Assembly: GCA_920105625.2 (NCBI GenBank)
Contig: OV050030.1
Location: forward strand, 241,459,889 to 241,523,888
DNA length: 64,000 nucleotides
Source: Clusia tigrina
Taxonomy: Eukaryota; Arthropoda; Insecta; Diptera; Clusiidae
Direction of reading: 5' to 3'
The number at the start of each line of letters is the position of its first letter. Position 1 is the stretch's first letter. Position numbers and translations under genes: made by a program. Of this stretch, positions 9,890 to 23,566 are shown piece after piece. The notes beneath the pieces are model-generated. The model saw nothing but the letters and a program-made list of their open reading frames with translations, did not search any database and was not told the DNA's origin.

Positions 9890-12392
9890 TTGCAACATAC
9901 AAATGCTTGTAACATTTTACTGGAGCGTCATAAAACCTTGAAATTTTGTAACAATAAAGTACTCGAGCCTCTTGGCAATTTAAGCTATCGCTCAAAGCTA
10001 TGCTACCCTTTAGTCCCAAATCCAACACTGATAAAACTTCAAATGGTCCTAACTTCTATTTGGTGCATCCTACACCTATCAAAGTTTGCAACATAGAAAT
10101 TCTTGTATCTTTTTACAGGAGCGTCATAAAACCTTGAAATTTTGTGACAATAAAGTACTCGAGCCTCTTGTCAATTTAAGCTATCGCTCAAAGCTATGCT
10201 ACCCTTGAGTCCCATATCAAACACTGATAAAACTTCAAATGGCCCTAACTTCTATACGGTACGTCCTACACCTATCAAAGTTTGCAACATACAAATGCTT
10301 GTATCATTTTACTGGAGGGTCATAAAACCTTGAAATTTTGTAACAATAAAGTACTCGAGCCTCTTGTCAATTTAAGCTATCGCTCAAAGCTATGCTACCC
10401 TTGAGTCCCAAATCAAACACTGATAAAACTTCAAATGGCCCTAACTTCTATACGGTACGTCCTACACCTATCAAAGTTTGCAACATACAAATGCTTGTAA
10501 CTTTTTACTGGAGCGTCATAAAACCTTGAAATTTTGTAACAATAAAGTACTCGAGCCTCTTGTCAATTTAAGCTATCGCTCAAAGCTACGCCACCCTTGA
10601 GTACCAAATCAAACACTGATAAAACTTCAAATGGCCCTAACTTCTATACGGTACGTCCTACACCTATGAAAGTTTGCAACATACAAATGCTTGTAACTTT
10701 TTACTGGAGCGTCATAAAACCTTGAAATTTTGTAACAATAAAGTACTCGAGCCACTTGTCAATTTAAGCTATTGCTCAAAGCTATGCTACCCTAGAGTCC
10801 CAAATCAAACACAGATAAAACTTCAAATGGCCCTAACTTCTATACGGTACGTCCTACACCTATCAAAGTTTGCAACATACAAATGCTTGTAACTTTTTAC
10901 AGAAGCGTCATAAAACCTTGAAATTTTGTAACAATAAAGTACTCGAGCTCCTTTTCTATTTAAGCTGTCGCTCAAAGCTATGCTACCCTTGATTCCCAAA
11001 TCAAACACTGATAAAACTTCAAATGGCCCTAACTTCTATACGGTACGTCCTACACCTATCAAAGTTTGCAACATACAAATGCTTGTAACTTTTTACAGGA
11101 GCGTCATAAAACCTTGAAATTTTGTAACAATAAAGTACTCGAGCCTCTTGTCAATTTAAGCTATCGCTCAAAGCTATGCAACCCTTGAGTCCCAAATCAA
11201 ACACTGATAAAACTTCAAATGGCCCTAACTTCTATACGGTACGTCCTACACCTATCAAAGTTTGCAACATACAAATGCTTGTATATTTTTACTAGAGCGT
11301 CACAAAACCTTGAAATTTTTGTCACAATCTAGTACTCGAGCCTCTTGTCAATTTAAGCTATCGCTCAAAGCTATGCTACCCTTGAGTCCCAAATCAAACA
11401 CTGGTAAAACTTCAAATGGCCCTAACTTCTATACGGTACGTCCTACACCTATCAAAGTTTGAAATTTTGTGACAATAAAGTACTCGAGCCTCTTGTCAAT
11501 TTAAGCTATCGCTCAAAGCTATGCTACCCTTGAGTCCCAAATCAAACACTGATAAAACTTCAAATGGCCCTAACTTCTATACGGTACGTCCTACACCTAT
11601 CAAAGTTTGCAACATACAAATGCTTGTATATTTTTACTAGAGCGTCACAAAACCTTGAAATTTTTGTCACAATCTAGTACTCGAGCCTCTTGTCAATTTA
11701 AGCTATCGCTCAAAGCTATGCTACCCTTGAGTCCCAAATCAAACACTGGTAAAACTTAAAATGGCCCTAACTACTATACGGTACGTCCTACACCTATCAA
11801 AGTTTGCAACATACAAATGCTTGTAACATTTTACTGGAGCGTCATAAAACCTTGAAATTTTGTAACAATAAAGTACTCGAGCCTCTTGTCAATTTAAGCT
11901 ATCGCTCAAAGCTATGCTACCCTTGATTCCCAAATCAAACACTGATAAAACTTCAAATGGCCCTAACTTCTATACGGTACGTCCTACACCTATCAAAGTT
12001 TGCAACATACAAATGCTTGTAACTTTTTACAGGAGCGTCATAAAACCTTGAAATTTTGTAACAATAAAGTACTCGAGCCTCTTGTCAATTTAAGCTATCG
12101 CTCAAAGCTATGCTACCCTTGAGTCCCAAATCAAACACTGATAAAACTTCAAATGGCCCTAACTTCTATACGGTACGTCCTACACCTATCAAAGTTTGCA
12201 ACATACAAATGCTTGTATATTTTTACTAGAGCGTCACAAAACCTTGAAATTTTTGTCACAATCTAGTACTCGAGCCTCTTGTCAATTTAAGCTATCGCTC
12301 AAAGCTATGCTACCCTTGAGTCCCAAATCAAACACTGGTAAAACTTAAAATGGCCCTAACTTCTATACGGTACGTCCTACACCTAACAAAGT
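9890..12392. repeat. Array A HOR unit 2 (2503 bp, 13 monomers)
   Basis: The first 1.57 kb repeat unit 1 at an offset of 1765 bp. The unit contains the first 48-bp-deleted monomer (junction 11461/11462) and three subtype A monomers. 13 x 196 minus 48 plus 3 gives the observed length. Confidence 0.85.
11414..11510. repeat. 48-bp-deleted monomer, first of six
   Basis: At junction 11461/11462 the monomer runs from CAAAGTTTG directly into AAATTTTGTGAC, missing 48 bp between two TTG trinucleotides. The same junction recurs at 15136, 18615, 22290, 22635 and 27095, always followed by GTGACAATAAAG, so all six descend from one event. Limits of the monomer are approximate. Confidence 0.85.
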
Positions 12393-15300
12393 TTGCAACA
12401 TACAAATGCTTGTAACATTTTACTGGAGCGTCATAAAACCTTGAAATTTTGTAACAATAAAGTACTCGAGCCTCTTGGCAATTTAAGCTATCGCTCAAAG
12501 CTACCCTTTAGTCCCAAATCCAACACTGATAAGACTTCAAATGGTCCTAACTTCTATTTGGTGCATCCTACACCTATCAAAGTTTGCAACATACAAATTC
12601 TTGTATCTTTTTACAGGAGCGTCATAAAACCTTGAAATTTTGTGACAATAAAGTACTCGAGCCTCTTGTCAATTTAAGCTATCGCTCAAAGCTATGCTAC
12701 CCTTGAGTCCCAAATCAAACACAGATAAAACTTCAAATGGCCCTAATTTCTATAGGGTACGTCCTACACCTATCAAAGTTTGCAACATACAAATGCTTGT
12801 ATCATTTTACTGGAGGGTAATAAAACCTTGAAATTTTGTAACAATAAAGTACTCGAGCCTCTTGTCAATTTAAGCTATCGCTCGAAGCTATGCTACCCTT
12901 GAGTCCCAAATCAAACACTGATAAAACTTCAAATGGCCCTAACTTCTATACGGTACGTCCTACACCTATCAAAGTTTGCAACATACAAATGCTTGTAACT
13001 TTTTACTGGAGCGTCATAAAACCTTGAAATTTTGTAACAATAAAGTACTCGAGCCTCTTGTCAATTTAAGCTATCGCTCAAAGCTACGCCACCCTTGAGT
13101 ACCAAATCAAACACTGATAAAACTTCAAATGGCCCTAACTTCTATACGGTAAGTCCTACACCTATGAAAGTTTGCAACATACAAATGCTTGTAACTTTTT
13201 ACTGGAGCGTCATAAAACCTTGAAATTTTGTAACAATAAAGTACTCGAGCCTCTTGTCAATTTAAGCTATTGCTCAAAGCTATGCTACCCTAGAGTCCCA
13301 AATCAAACACAGATAAAACTTCAAATGGCCCTAACTTCTATACGGTACGTCCTACACCTATCAAAGTTTGCAACATACAAATGCTTGTAACTTTTTACAG
13401 AAGCGTCATAAAACCTTGAAATTTTGTAACAATAAAGTACTCGAGCTCCTTTTCTATTTAAGCTATCGCTCAAAGCTATGCTACCCTTGATTCCCAAATC
13501 AAACACTGATAAAACTTCAAATGGCCCTAACTTCTATACGGTACGTCCTACACCTATCAAAGTTTGCAACATACAAATGCTTGTAACTTTTTACAGGAGC
13601 GTTATAAAAGCTTGAAATTTTGTAACAATAAAGTACTCGAGCCTCTTGTCAATTTAAGCTATCGCTCAAAGCTATGCTACCCTTGAGTCCCAAATCAAAC
13701 ACTGGTAAAACTTAAAATGGCCCTAACTTCTATACGGTACGTCCTACACCTATGAAAGTTTGCAACATACAAATGCTTGTAACTTTTTACTGGAGCGTCA
13801 TAAAACCTTGAAATTTTGTAACAATAAAGTACTCGAGCTCCTTTTCTATTTAAGCTATCGCTCAAAGCTATGCTACCCTTGATTCCCAAATCAAACACTG
13901 ATAAAACTTCAAATGGCCCTAACTTCTATACGGTACGTCCTACACCTATCAAAGTTTGCAACATACAAATGCTTGTAACTTTTTACAGGAGCGTCATAAA
14001 ACCTTGAAATTTTGTAACAATAAAGTACTCGAGCCTCTTGTCAATTTAAGCTATCGCTCAAAGCTATGCAACCCTTGAGTCCCAAATCAAACACTGATAA
14101 AACTTCAAATGGCCCTAACTTCTGTATGGTACGTCCTACACCTATCAAAGTTTGCAACATACAAATGCTTGTATATTTTTACTAGAGCGTCACAAAACCT
14201 TGAAATTTTTGTCACAATCTAGTACTGGAGCCTCTTGTCAATTTAAGCTATCGCTCAAAGCTATGCTACCCTTGAGTCCCAAATCAAACACTGGTAAAAC
14301 TTAAAATGGCCCTAACTTCTATACGGTACGTCCTACACCTATCAAAGTTTGCAACATACAAATGCTTGTAACATTTTACTGGAGCGTCATAAAACCTTGA
14401 AATTTTGTAACAATAAAGTACTCGAGCCTCTTGGCAATTTAAGCTATCGCTCAAAGCTATGCTACCCTTTAGTCCCAAATCCAACACTGATGAAACTTCA
14501 AATGGTCCTAACTTCTATTTGGTGCATCCTACACCTATCAAAGTTTGCAACATACAAATGCTTGTAACATTTTACTGGAGCGTCATAAAACCTTGAAATT
14601 TTGTAACAATAAAGTACTCGAGCCTCTTGGCAATTTAAGCTATCGCTCAAAGCTATGCTACCCTTTAGTCCCAAATCCAACACTGATAAAACTTCAAATG
14701 GTCCTAACTTCTATTTGGTGCATCCTACACCTATCAAAGTTTGCAACATAGAAATTCTTGTATCTTTTTACAGGAGCGTCATAAAACCTTGAAATTTTGT
14801 GACAATAAAGTACTCGAGCCTCTTGTCAATTTAAGCTATCGCTCAAAGCTATGCTACCCTTGAGTCCCAAATCAAACACTGATAAAACTTCAAATGGCCC
14901 TAACTTCTATACGGTACGTCCTACACCTATCAAAGTTTGCAACATACAAATGCTTGTATATTTTTACTAGAGCGTCACAAAACCTTGAAATTTTTGTCAC
15001 AATCTAGTACTCGAGCCTCTTGTCAATTTAAGCTATCGCTCAAAGCTATGCTACCCTTGAGTCCCAAATCAAACACTGGTAAAACTTAAAATGGCCCTAA
15101 CTTCTATACGGTACGTCCTACACCTATCAAAGTTTGAAATTTTGTGACAATAAAGTACTCGAGCCTCTTGTCAATTTAAGCTATCGCTCAAAGCTATGCT
15201 ACCCTTGAGTCCCAAATCAAACACTGATAAAACTTCAAATGGCCCTAACTTCTATACGGTACGTCCTACACCTATCAAAGTTTGCAACACACAAATGCTT

Positions 15301-15478
15301 GTATATTTTTACTAGAGCGTCACAAAACCTTGAAATTTTTGTCACAATCTAGTACTCGAGCCTCTTGTCAATTTAAGCTATCGCTCAAAGCTATGCTACC
15401 CTTGAGTCCCAAATCAAACACTGGTAAAACTTAAAATGGCCCTAACTTCTATACGGTACGTCCTACACCTAACAAAGT
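12393..15478. repeat. Array A HOR unit 3 (3086 bp, 16 monomers)
   Basis: This is the first unit whose opening B monomer has lost 5 bp (CAAAGCTACCCTTTAG form near 12500) and has GATAAGACTTC. One 48-bp-deleted monomer (junction 15136/15137) and three subtype A monomers account exactly for the length. The extra subtype B monomer at 14545 follows the one at 14349, a one-monomer duplication. Confidence 0.87.
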
Positions 15479-18400
15479 TTGCAACATACAAATGCTTGTA
15501 ACATTTTACTGGAGCGTCATAAAACCTTGAAATTTTGTAACAATAAAGTACTCGAGCCTCTTGGCAATTTAAGCTATCGCTCAAAGCTACCCTTTAGTCC
15601 CAAATCCAACACTGATAAGACTTCAAATGGTCCTAACTTCTATTTGGTGCATCCTACACCTATCAAAGTTTGCAACATACAAATTCTTGTATCTTTTTAC
15701 AGGAGCGTCATAAAACCTTGAAATTTTGTGACAATAAAGTACTCGAGCCTCTTGTCAATTTAAGCTATCGCTCAAAGCTATGCTGCCCTTGAGTCCCAAA
15801 TCAAACACAGATAAAACTTCAAATGGCCCTAATTTCTATAGGGTACGTCCTACACCTATCAAAGTTTGCAACATACAAATGCTTGTATCATTTTACTGGA
15901 GGGTCATAAAACCTTGAAATTTTGTAACAATAAAGTACTCGAGCCTCTTGTCAATTTAAGCTATCGCTCGAAGCTATGCTACCCTTGAGTCCCAAATCAA
16001 ACACTGATAAAACTTCAAATGGCCCTAACTTTTATACGGTACGTCCTACACCTATCAAAGTTTGCAACATACAAATGCTTGTAACTTTTTACTGGAGCGT
16101 CATAAAACCTTGAAATTTTGTAACAATAAAGTACTCGAGCCTCTTGTCAATTTAAGCTATCGCTCAAAGCTACGCCACCCTTGAGTACCAAATCAAACAC
16201 TGATAAAACTTCAAATGGCCTTAACTTCTATACGGTAAGTCCTACACCTATGAAAGTTTGCAACATACAAATGCTTGTAACTTTTTACTGGAGCGTCATA
16301 AAACCTTGAAATTTTGTAACAATAAAGTACTCGAGCCTCTTGTCAATTTAAGCTATTGCTCAAAGCTATGCTACCCTAGAGTCCCAAATCAAACACAGAT
16401 AAAACTTCAAATGGCCCTAACTTCTATACGGTACGTCCTACACCTATCAAAGTTTGCAACATACAAATGCTTGTAACTTTTTACAGAAGCGTCATAAAAC
16501 CTTGAAATTTTGTAACAATAAAGTACTCGAGCTCCTTTTCTATTTAAGCTATCGCTCAAAGCTATGCTACCCTTGATTCCCAAATCAAACACTGATAAAA
16601 CTTCAAATGGCCCTAACTTCTATACGGTACGTCCTACACCTATCAAAGTTTGCAACATACAAATGCTTGTAACTTTTTACAGGAGCGTCATAAAACCTTG
16701 AAATTTTGTAACAATAAAGTACTCGAGCCTCTTGTCAATTTAAGCTATCGCTCAAAGCTATGCTACCCTTGAGTCCCAAATCAAACACTGATAAAACTTC
16801 AAATGGCCCTAACTTCTGTACGGTACGTCCTACACCTATCAAAGTTTGCAACATACAAATGCTTGTATATTTTTACTAGAGCGTCACAAAACCTTGAAAT
16901 TTTTGTCACAATCTAGTACTCGAGCCTCTTGTCAATTTAAGCTATCGCTCAAAGCTATGCTACCCTTGAGTCCCAAATCAAACACTGGTAAAACTTAAAA
17001 TGGCCCTAACTTCTATACGGTACGTCCTACACCTATGAAAGTTTGCAACATACAAATGCTTGTAACTTTTTACTGGAGCGTCATAAAACCTTGAAATTTT
17101 GTAACAATAAAGTACTCGAGCTCCTTTTCTATTTAAGCTATCGCTCAAAGCTATGCTACCCTTGATTCCCAAATCAAACACTGATAAAACTTCAAATGGC
17201 CCTAACTTCTATACGGTACGTCCTACACCTATCAAAGTTTGCAACATACAAATGCTTGTAACTTTTTACAGGAGCGTCATAAAACCTTGAAATTTTGTAA
17301 CAATAAAGTACTCGAGCCTCTTGTCAATTTAAGCTATCGCTCAAAGCTATGCAACCCTTGAGTCCCAAATCAAACACTGATAAAACTTCAAATGGCCCTA
17401 ACTTCTGTATGGTACGTCCTACACCTATCAAAGTTTGCAACATACAAATGCTTGTATATTTTTACTAGAGCGTCACAAAACCTTGAAATTTTTGTCACAA
17501 TCTAGTACTGGAGCCTCTTGTCAATTTAAGCTATCGCTCAAAGCTATGCTACCCTTGAGTCCCAAATCAAACACTGGTAAAACTTAAAATGGCCCTAACT
17601 TCTATACGGTACGTCCTACACCTATCAAAGTTTGCAACATACAAATGCTTGTAACATTTTACTGGAGCGTCATAAAACCTTGAAATTTTGTAACAATAAA
17701 GTACTCGAGCCTCTTGTCAATTTAAGCTATCGCTCAAAGCTATGCTACCCTTTAGTCCCAAATCCAACACTGATGAAACTTCAAATGGTCCTAACTTCTA
17801 TTTGGTGCATCCTACACCTATCAAAGTTTGCAACATACAAATGCTTGTAACATTTTACTGGAGCGTCATAAAACCTTGAAATTTTGTAACAATAAAGTAC
17901 TCGAGCCTCTTGGCAATTTAAGCTATCGCTCAAAGCTATGCTACCCTTTAGTCCCAAATCCAACACTGATGAAACTTCAAATGGTCCTAACTTCTATTTG
18001 GTGCATCCTACACCTATCAAAGTTTGCAACATACAAATGCTTGTAACATTTTACTGGAGCGTCATAAAACCTTGAAATTTTGTAACAATAAAGTACTCGA
18101 GCCTCTTGGCAATTTAAGCTATCGCTCAAAGCTATGCTACCCTTTAGTCCCAAATCCAACACTGATAAAACTTCAAATGGTCCTAACTTCTATTTGGTGC
18201 ATCCTACACCTATCAAAGTTTGCAACATAGAAATTCTTGTATCTTTTTACAGGAGCGTCATAAAACCTTGAAATTTTGTGACAATAAAGTACTCGAGCCT
18301 CTTGTCAATTTAAGCTATCGCTCAAAGCTATGCTACCCTTGAGTCCCAAATCAAACACTGATAAAACTTCAAATGGCCCTAACTTCTATACGATACGTCC

Positions 18401-19546
18401 TACACCTATCAAAGTTTGCAACATACAAATGCTTGTATATTTTTACTAGAGCGTCACAAAACCTTGAAATTTTTGTCACAATCTAGTACTCGAGCCTCTT
18501 GTCAATTTAAGCTATCGCTCAAAGCTATGCTACCCTTGAGTCCCAAATCAAACACTGGTAAAACTTAAAATGGCCCTAACTTCTATACGGTACGTCCTAC
18601 ACCTATCAAAGTTTGAAATTTTGTGACAATAAAGTACTCGAGCCTCTTGTCAATTTAAGCTATCGCTCAAAGCTATGCTACCCTTGAGTCCCAAATCAAA
18701 CACTGATAAAACTTCAAATGGCCCTAACTTCTATACGGTACGTCCTACACCTATCAAAGTTTGCAACATACAAATGCTTGTATATTTTTACTAGAGCGTC
18801 ACAAAACCTTGAAATTTTTGTCACAATCTAGTACTCGAGCCTCTTGTCAATTTAAGCTATCGCTCAAAGCTATGCTACCCTTGAGTCCCAAATCAAACAC
18901 TGGTAAAACTTAAAATGGCCCTAACTACTATACGGTACGTCCTACACCTATCAAAGTTTGCAACATACAAATGCTTGTAACATTTTACTGGAGCGTCATA
19001 AAACCTTGAAATTTTGTAACAATAAAGTACTCGAGCCTCTTGTCAATTTAAGCTATCGCTCAAAGCTATGCTACCCTTGATTCCCAAATCAAACACTGAT
19101 AAAACTTCAAATGGCCCTAACTTCTATACGGTACGTCCTACACCTATCAAAGTTTGCAACATACAAATGCTTGTAACTTTTTACAGGAGCGTCATAAAAC
19201 CTTGAAATTTTGTAACAATAAAGTACTCGAGCCTCTTGTCAATTTAAGCTATCGCTCAAAGCTATGCTACCCTTGAGTCCCAAATCAAACACTGATAAAA
19301 CTTCAAATGGCCCTAACTTCTATACGGTACGTCCTACACCTATCAAAGTTTGCAACATACAAATGCTTGTATATTTTTACTAGAGCGTCACAAAACCTTG
19401 AAATTTTTGTCACAATCTAGTACTCGAGCCTCTTGTCAATTTAAGCTATCGCTCAAAGATATGCTACCCTTGAGTCCCAAATCAAACACTGGTAAAACTT
19501 AAAATGGCCCTAACTTCTATACGGTACGTCCTACACCTAACAAAGT
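15479..19546. repeat. Array A HOR unit 4 (4068 bp, 21 monomers)
   Basis: The order is as in unit 3 but longer. Three consecutive subtype B monomers begin at 17632, 17828 and 18024, and a three-monomer block is added after the 48-bp-deleted monomer (junction 18615/18616). 21 x 196 minus 48 minus 5 plus 5 subtype A bases equals 4068. Confidence 0.87.
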
Positions 19547-22500
19547 TTGCAACATACAAATGCTTGTAACATTTTACTGGAGCGTCATAAAACCTTGAAA
19601 TTTTGTAACAATAAAGTACTCGAGCCTCTTGGCAATTTAAGCTATCGCTCAAAGCTACCCTTTAGTCCCAAATCCAACACTGATAAGACTTCAAATGGTC
19701 CTAACTTCTATTTGGTGCATCCTACACCTATCAAAGTTTGCAACATACAAATTCTTGTATCTTTTTACAGGAGCGTCATAAAACCTTGAAATTTTGTGAC
19801 AATAAAGTACTCGAGCCTCTTGTCAATTTAAGCTATCGCTCAAAGCTATGCTGCCCTTGAGTCCCAAATCAAACACAGATAAAACTTCAAATGGCCCTAA
19901 TTTCTATAGGGTACGTCCTACACCTATCAAAGTTTGCAACATACAAATGCTTGTATCATTTTACTGGAGGGTCATAAAACCTTGAAATTTTGTAACAATA
20001 AAGTACTCGAGCCTCTTGTCAATTTAAGCTATCGCTCGAAGCTATGCTACCCTTGAGTCCCAAATCAAACACTGATAAAACTTCAAATGGCCCTAACTTA
20101 TATACGGTACGTCCTACACCTATCAAAGTTTGCAACATACAAATGCTTGTAACTTTTTACTGGAGCGTCATAAAACCTTGAAATTTTGTAACAATAAAGT
20201 ACTCGAGCCTCTTGTCAATTTAAGCTATCGCTCAAAGCTACGCCACCCTTGAGTACCAAATCAAACACTGATAAAACTTCAAATGGCCCTAACTTCTATA
20301 CGGTAAGTCCTACACCTATGAAAGTTTGCAACATACAAATGCTTGTAACTTTTTACTGGAGCGTCATAAAACCTTGAAATTTTGTAACAATAAAGTACTC
20401 GAGCCTCTTGTCAATTTAAGCTATTGCTCAAAGCTATGCTACCCTAGAGTCCCAAATCAAACACAGATAAAACTTCAAATGGCCCTAACTTCTATACGGT
20501 ACGTCCTACACCTATCAAAGTTTGCAACATACAAATGCTTGTAACTTTTTACAGAAGCGTCATAAAACCTTGAAATTTTGTAACAATAAAGTACTCGAGC
20601 TCCTTTTCTATTTAAGCTATCGCTCAAAGCTATGCTACCCTTGATTCCCAAATCAAACACTGATAAAACTTCAAATGGCCCTAACTTCTATACGGTACGT
20701 CCTACACCTATCAAAGTTTGCAACATACAAATGCTTGTAATTTTTTACTGGAGCGTCATAAAACCTTGAAATTTTGTAACAATAAAGTACTCGAGCCTCT
20801 TGTCAATTTAAGCTATCGCTCAAAGCTACGCCACCCTTGAGTACCAAATCAAACACTGATAAAACTTCAAATGGCCCTAACTTCTATACGGTAAGTCCTA
20901 CACCTATGAAAGTTTGCAACATACAAATGCTTGTAACTTTTTACTGGAGCGTCATAAAACCTTGAAATTTTGTAACAATAAAGTACTCGAGCCTCTTGTC
21001 AATTTAAGCTATTGCTCAAAGCTATGCTACCCTAGAGTCCCAAATCAAACACAGATAAAACTTCAAATGGCCCTAACTTCTATACGGTACGTCCTACACC
21101 TATCAAAGTTTGCAACATACAAATGCTTGTAACTTTTTACAGAAGCGTCATAAAACCTTGAAATTTTGTAACAATAAAGTACTCGAGCTCCTTTTCTATT
21201 TAAGCTATCGCTCAAAGCTATGCTACCCTTGATTCCCAAATCAAACACTGATAAAACTTCAAATGGCCCTAACTTCTATACGGTACGTCCTACACCTATC
21301 AAAGTTTGCAACATACAAATGCTTGTAACTTTTTACAGGAGCGTCATAAAACCTTGAAATTTTGTAACAATAAAGTACTCGAGCCTCTTGTCAATTTAAG
21401 CTATCGCTCAAAGCTATGCTACCCTTGAGTCCCAAATCAAACACTGATAAAACTTCAAATGGCCCTAACTTCTGTACGGTACGTCCTACACCTATCAAAG
21501 TTTGCAACATACAAATGCTTGTATATTTTTACTAGAGCGTCACAAAACCTTGAAATTTTTGTCACAATCTAGTACTCGAGCCTCTTGTCAATTTAAGCTA
21601 TCGCTCAAAGCTATGCTACCCTTGAGTCCCAAATCAAACACTGGTAAAACTTAAAATGGCCCTAACTTCTATACGGTACGTCCTACACCTATGAAAGTTT
21701 GCAACATACAAATGCTTGTAACTTTTTACTGGAGCGTCATAAAACCTTGAAATTTTGTAACAATAAAGTACTCGAGCTCCTTTTCTATTTAAGCTATCGC
21801 TCAAAGCTATGCTACCCTTGATTCCCAAATCAAACACTGATAAAACTTCAAATGGCCCTAACTTCTATACGGTACGTCCTACACCTATCAAAGTTTGCAA
21901 CATACAAATGCTTGTAACTTTTTACAGGAGCGTCATAAAACCTTGAAATTTTGTAACAATAAAGTACTCGAGCCTCTTGTCAATTTAAGCTATCGCTCAA
22001 AGCTATGCAACCCTTGAGTCCCAAATCAAACACTGATAAAACTTCAAATGGCCCTAACTTCGGTATGGTACGTCCTACACCTATCAAAGTTTGCAACATA
22101 CAAATGCTTGTATATTTTTACTAGAGCGTCACAAAACCTTGAAATTTTTGTCACAATCTAGTACTCGAGCCTCTTGTCAATTTAAGCTATCGCTCAAAGC
22201 TATGCTACCCTTGAGTCCCAAATCAAACACTGGTAAAACTTAAAATGGCCCTAACTTCTATACGGTACGTCCTACACCTATCAAAGTTTGAAATTTTGTG
22301 ACAATAAAGTACTCGAGCCTCTTGTCAATTTAAGCTATCGCTCAAAGCTATGCTACCCTTGAGTCCCAAATCAAACACTGATAAAACTTCAAATGGCCCT
22401 AACTTCTATACGGTACGTCCTACACCTATCAAAGTTTGCAACATACAAATGCTTGTATATTTTTACTAGAGCGTCACAAAACCTTGAAATTTTTGTCACA

Positions 22501-23566
22501 ATCTAGTACTCGAGCCTCTTGTCAATTTAAGCTATCGCTCAAAGCTATGCTACCCTTGAGTCCCAAATCAAACACTGGTAAAACTTAAAATGGCCCTAAC
22601 TTCTATACGGTACGTCCTACACCTATCAAAGTTTGAAATTTTGTGACAATAAAGTACTCGAGCCTCTTGTCAATTTAAGCTATCGCTCAAAGCTATGCTA
22701 CCCTTGAGTCCCAAATCAAACACTGATAAAACTTCAAATGGCCCTAACTTCTATACGGTACGTCCTACACCTATCAAAGTTTGTAACATACAAATGCTTG
22801 TATATTTTTACTAGAGCGTCACAAAACCTTGAAATTTTTGTCACAATCTAGTACTCGAGCCTCTTGTCAATTTAAGCTATCGCTCAAAGCTATGCTACCC
22901 TTGAGTCCCAAATCAAACACTGGTAAAACTTAAAATGGCCCTAACTACTATACGGTACGTCCTACACCTATCAAAGTTTGCAACATACAAATGCTTGTAA
23001 CATTTTACTGGAGCGTCATAAAACCTTGAAATTTTGTAACAATAAAGTACTCGAGCCTCTTGTCAATTTAAGCTATCGCTCAAAGCTATGCTACCCTTGA
23101 TTCCCAAATCAAACACTGATAAAACTTCAAATGGCCCTAACTTCTATACGGTACGTCCTACACCTATCAAAGTTTGCAACATACAAATGCTTGTAACTTT
23201 TTACAGGAGCGTCATAAAACCTTGAAATTTTGTAACAATAAAGTACTCGAGCCTCTTGTCAATTTAAGCTATCGCTCAAAGCTATGCTACCCTTGAGTCC
23301 CAAATCAAACACTGATAAAACTTCAAATGGCCCTAACTTCTATACGGTACGTCCTACACCTATCAAAGTTTGCAACATACAAATGCTTGTATATTTTTAC
23401 TAGAGCGTCACAAAACCTTGAAATTTTTGTCACAATCTAGTACTCGAGCCTCTTGTCAATTTAAGCTATCGCTCAAAGCTATGCTACCCTTGAGTCCCAA
23501 ATCAAACACTGGTAAAACTTAAAATGGCCCTAACTTCTATACGGTACGTCCTACACCTAACAAAGT
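19547..23566. repeat. Array A HOR unit 5 (4020 bp, 21 monomers)
   Basis: This unit has a 588-bp three-monomer duplication (20326 repeated at 20914), lacks the B-monomer run, and carries two 48-bp-deleted monomers 345 bp apart (junctions 22290/22291 and 22635/22636). 21 x 196 minus 96 minus 5 plus 5 equals 4020. The first 2.7 kb are nearly identical to unit 6. Confidence 0.87.

Noticed and set aside
14480..14520. Hammerhead ribozyme core (CTGATGA in variants with ACTGATGAAAC)
   Set aside because: CTGATGA occurs in only a few B monomers, the usual form is CTGATAA, and the following bases do not form stem II leading to GAAA.
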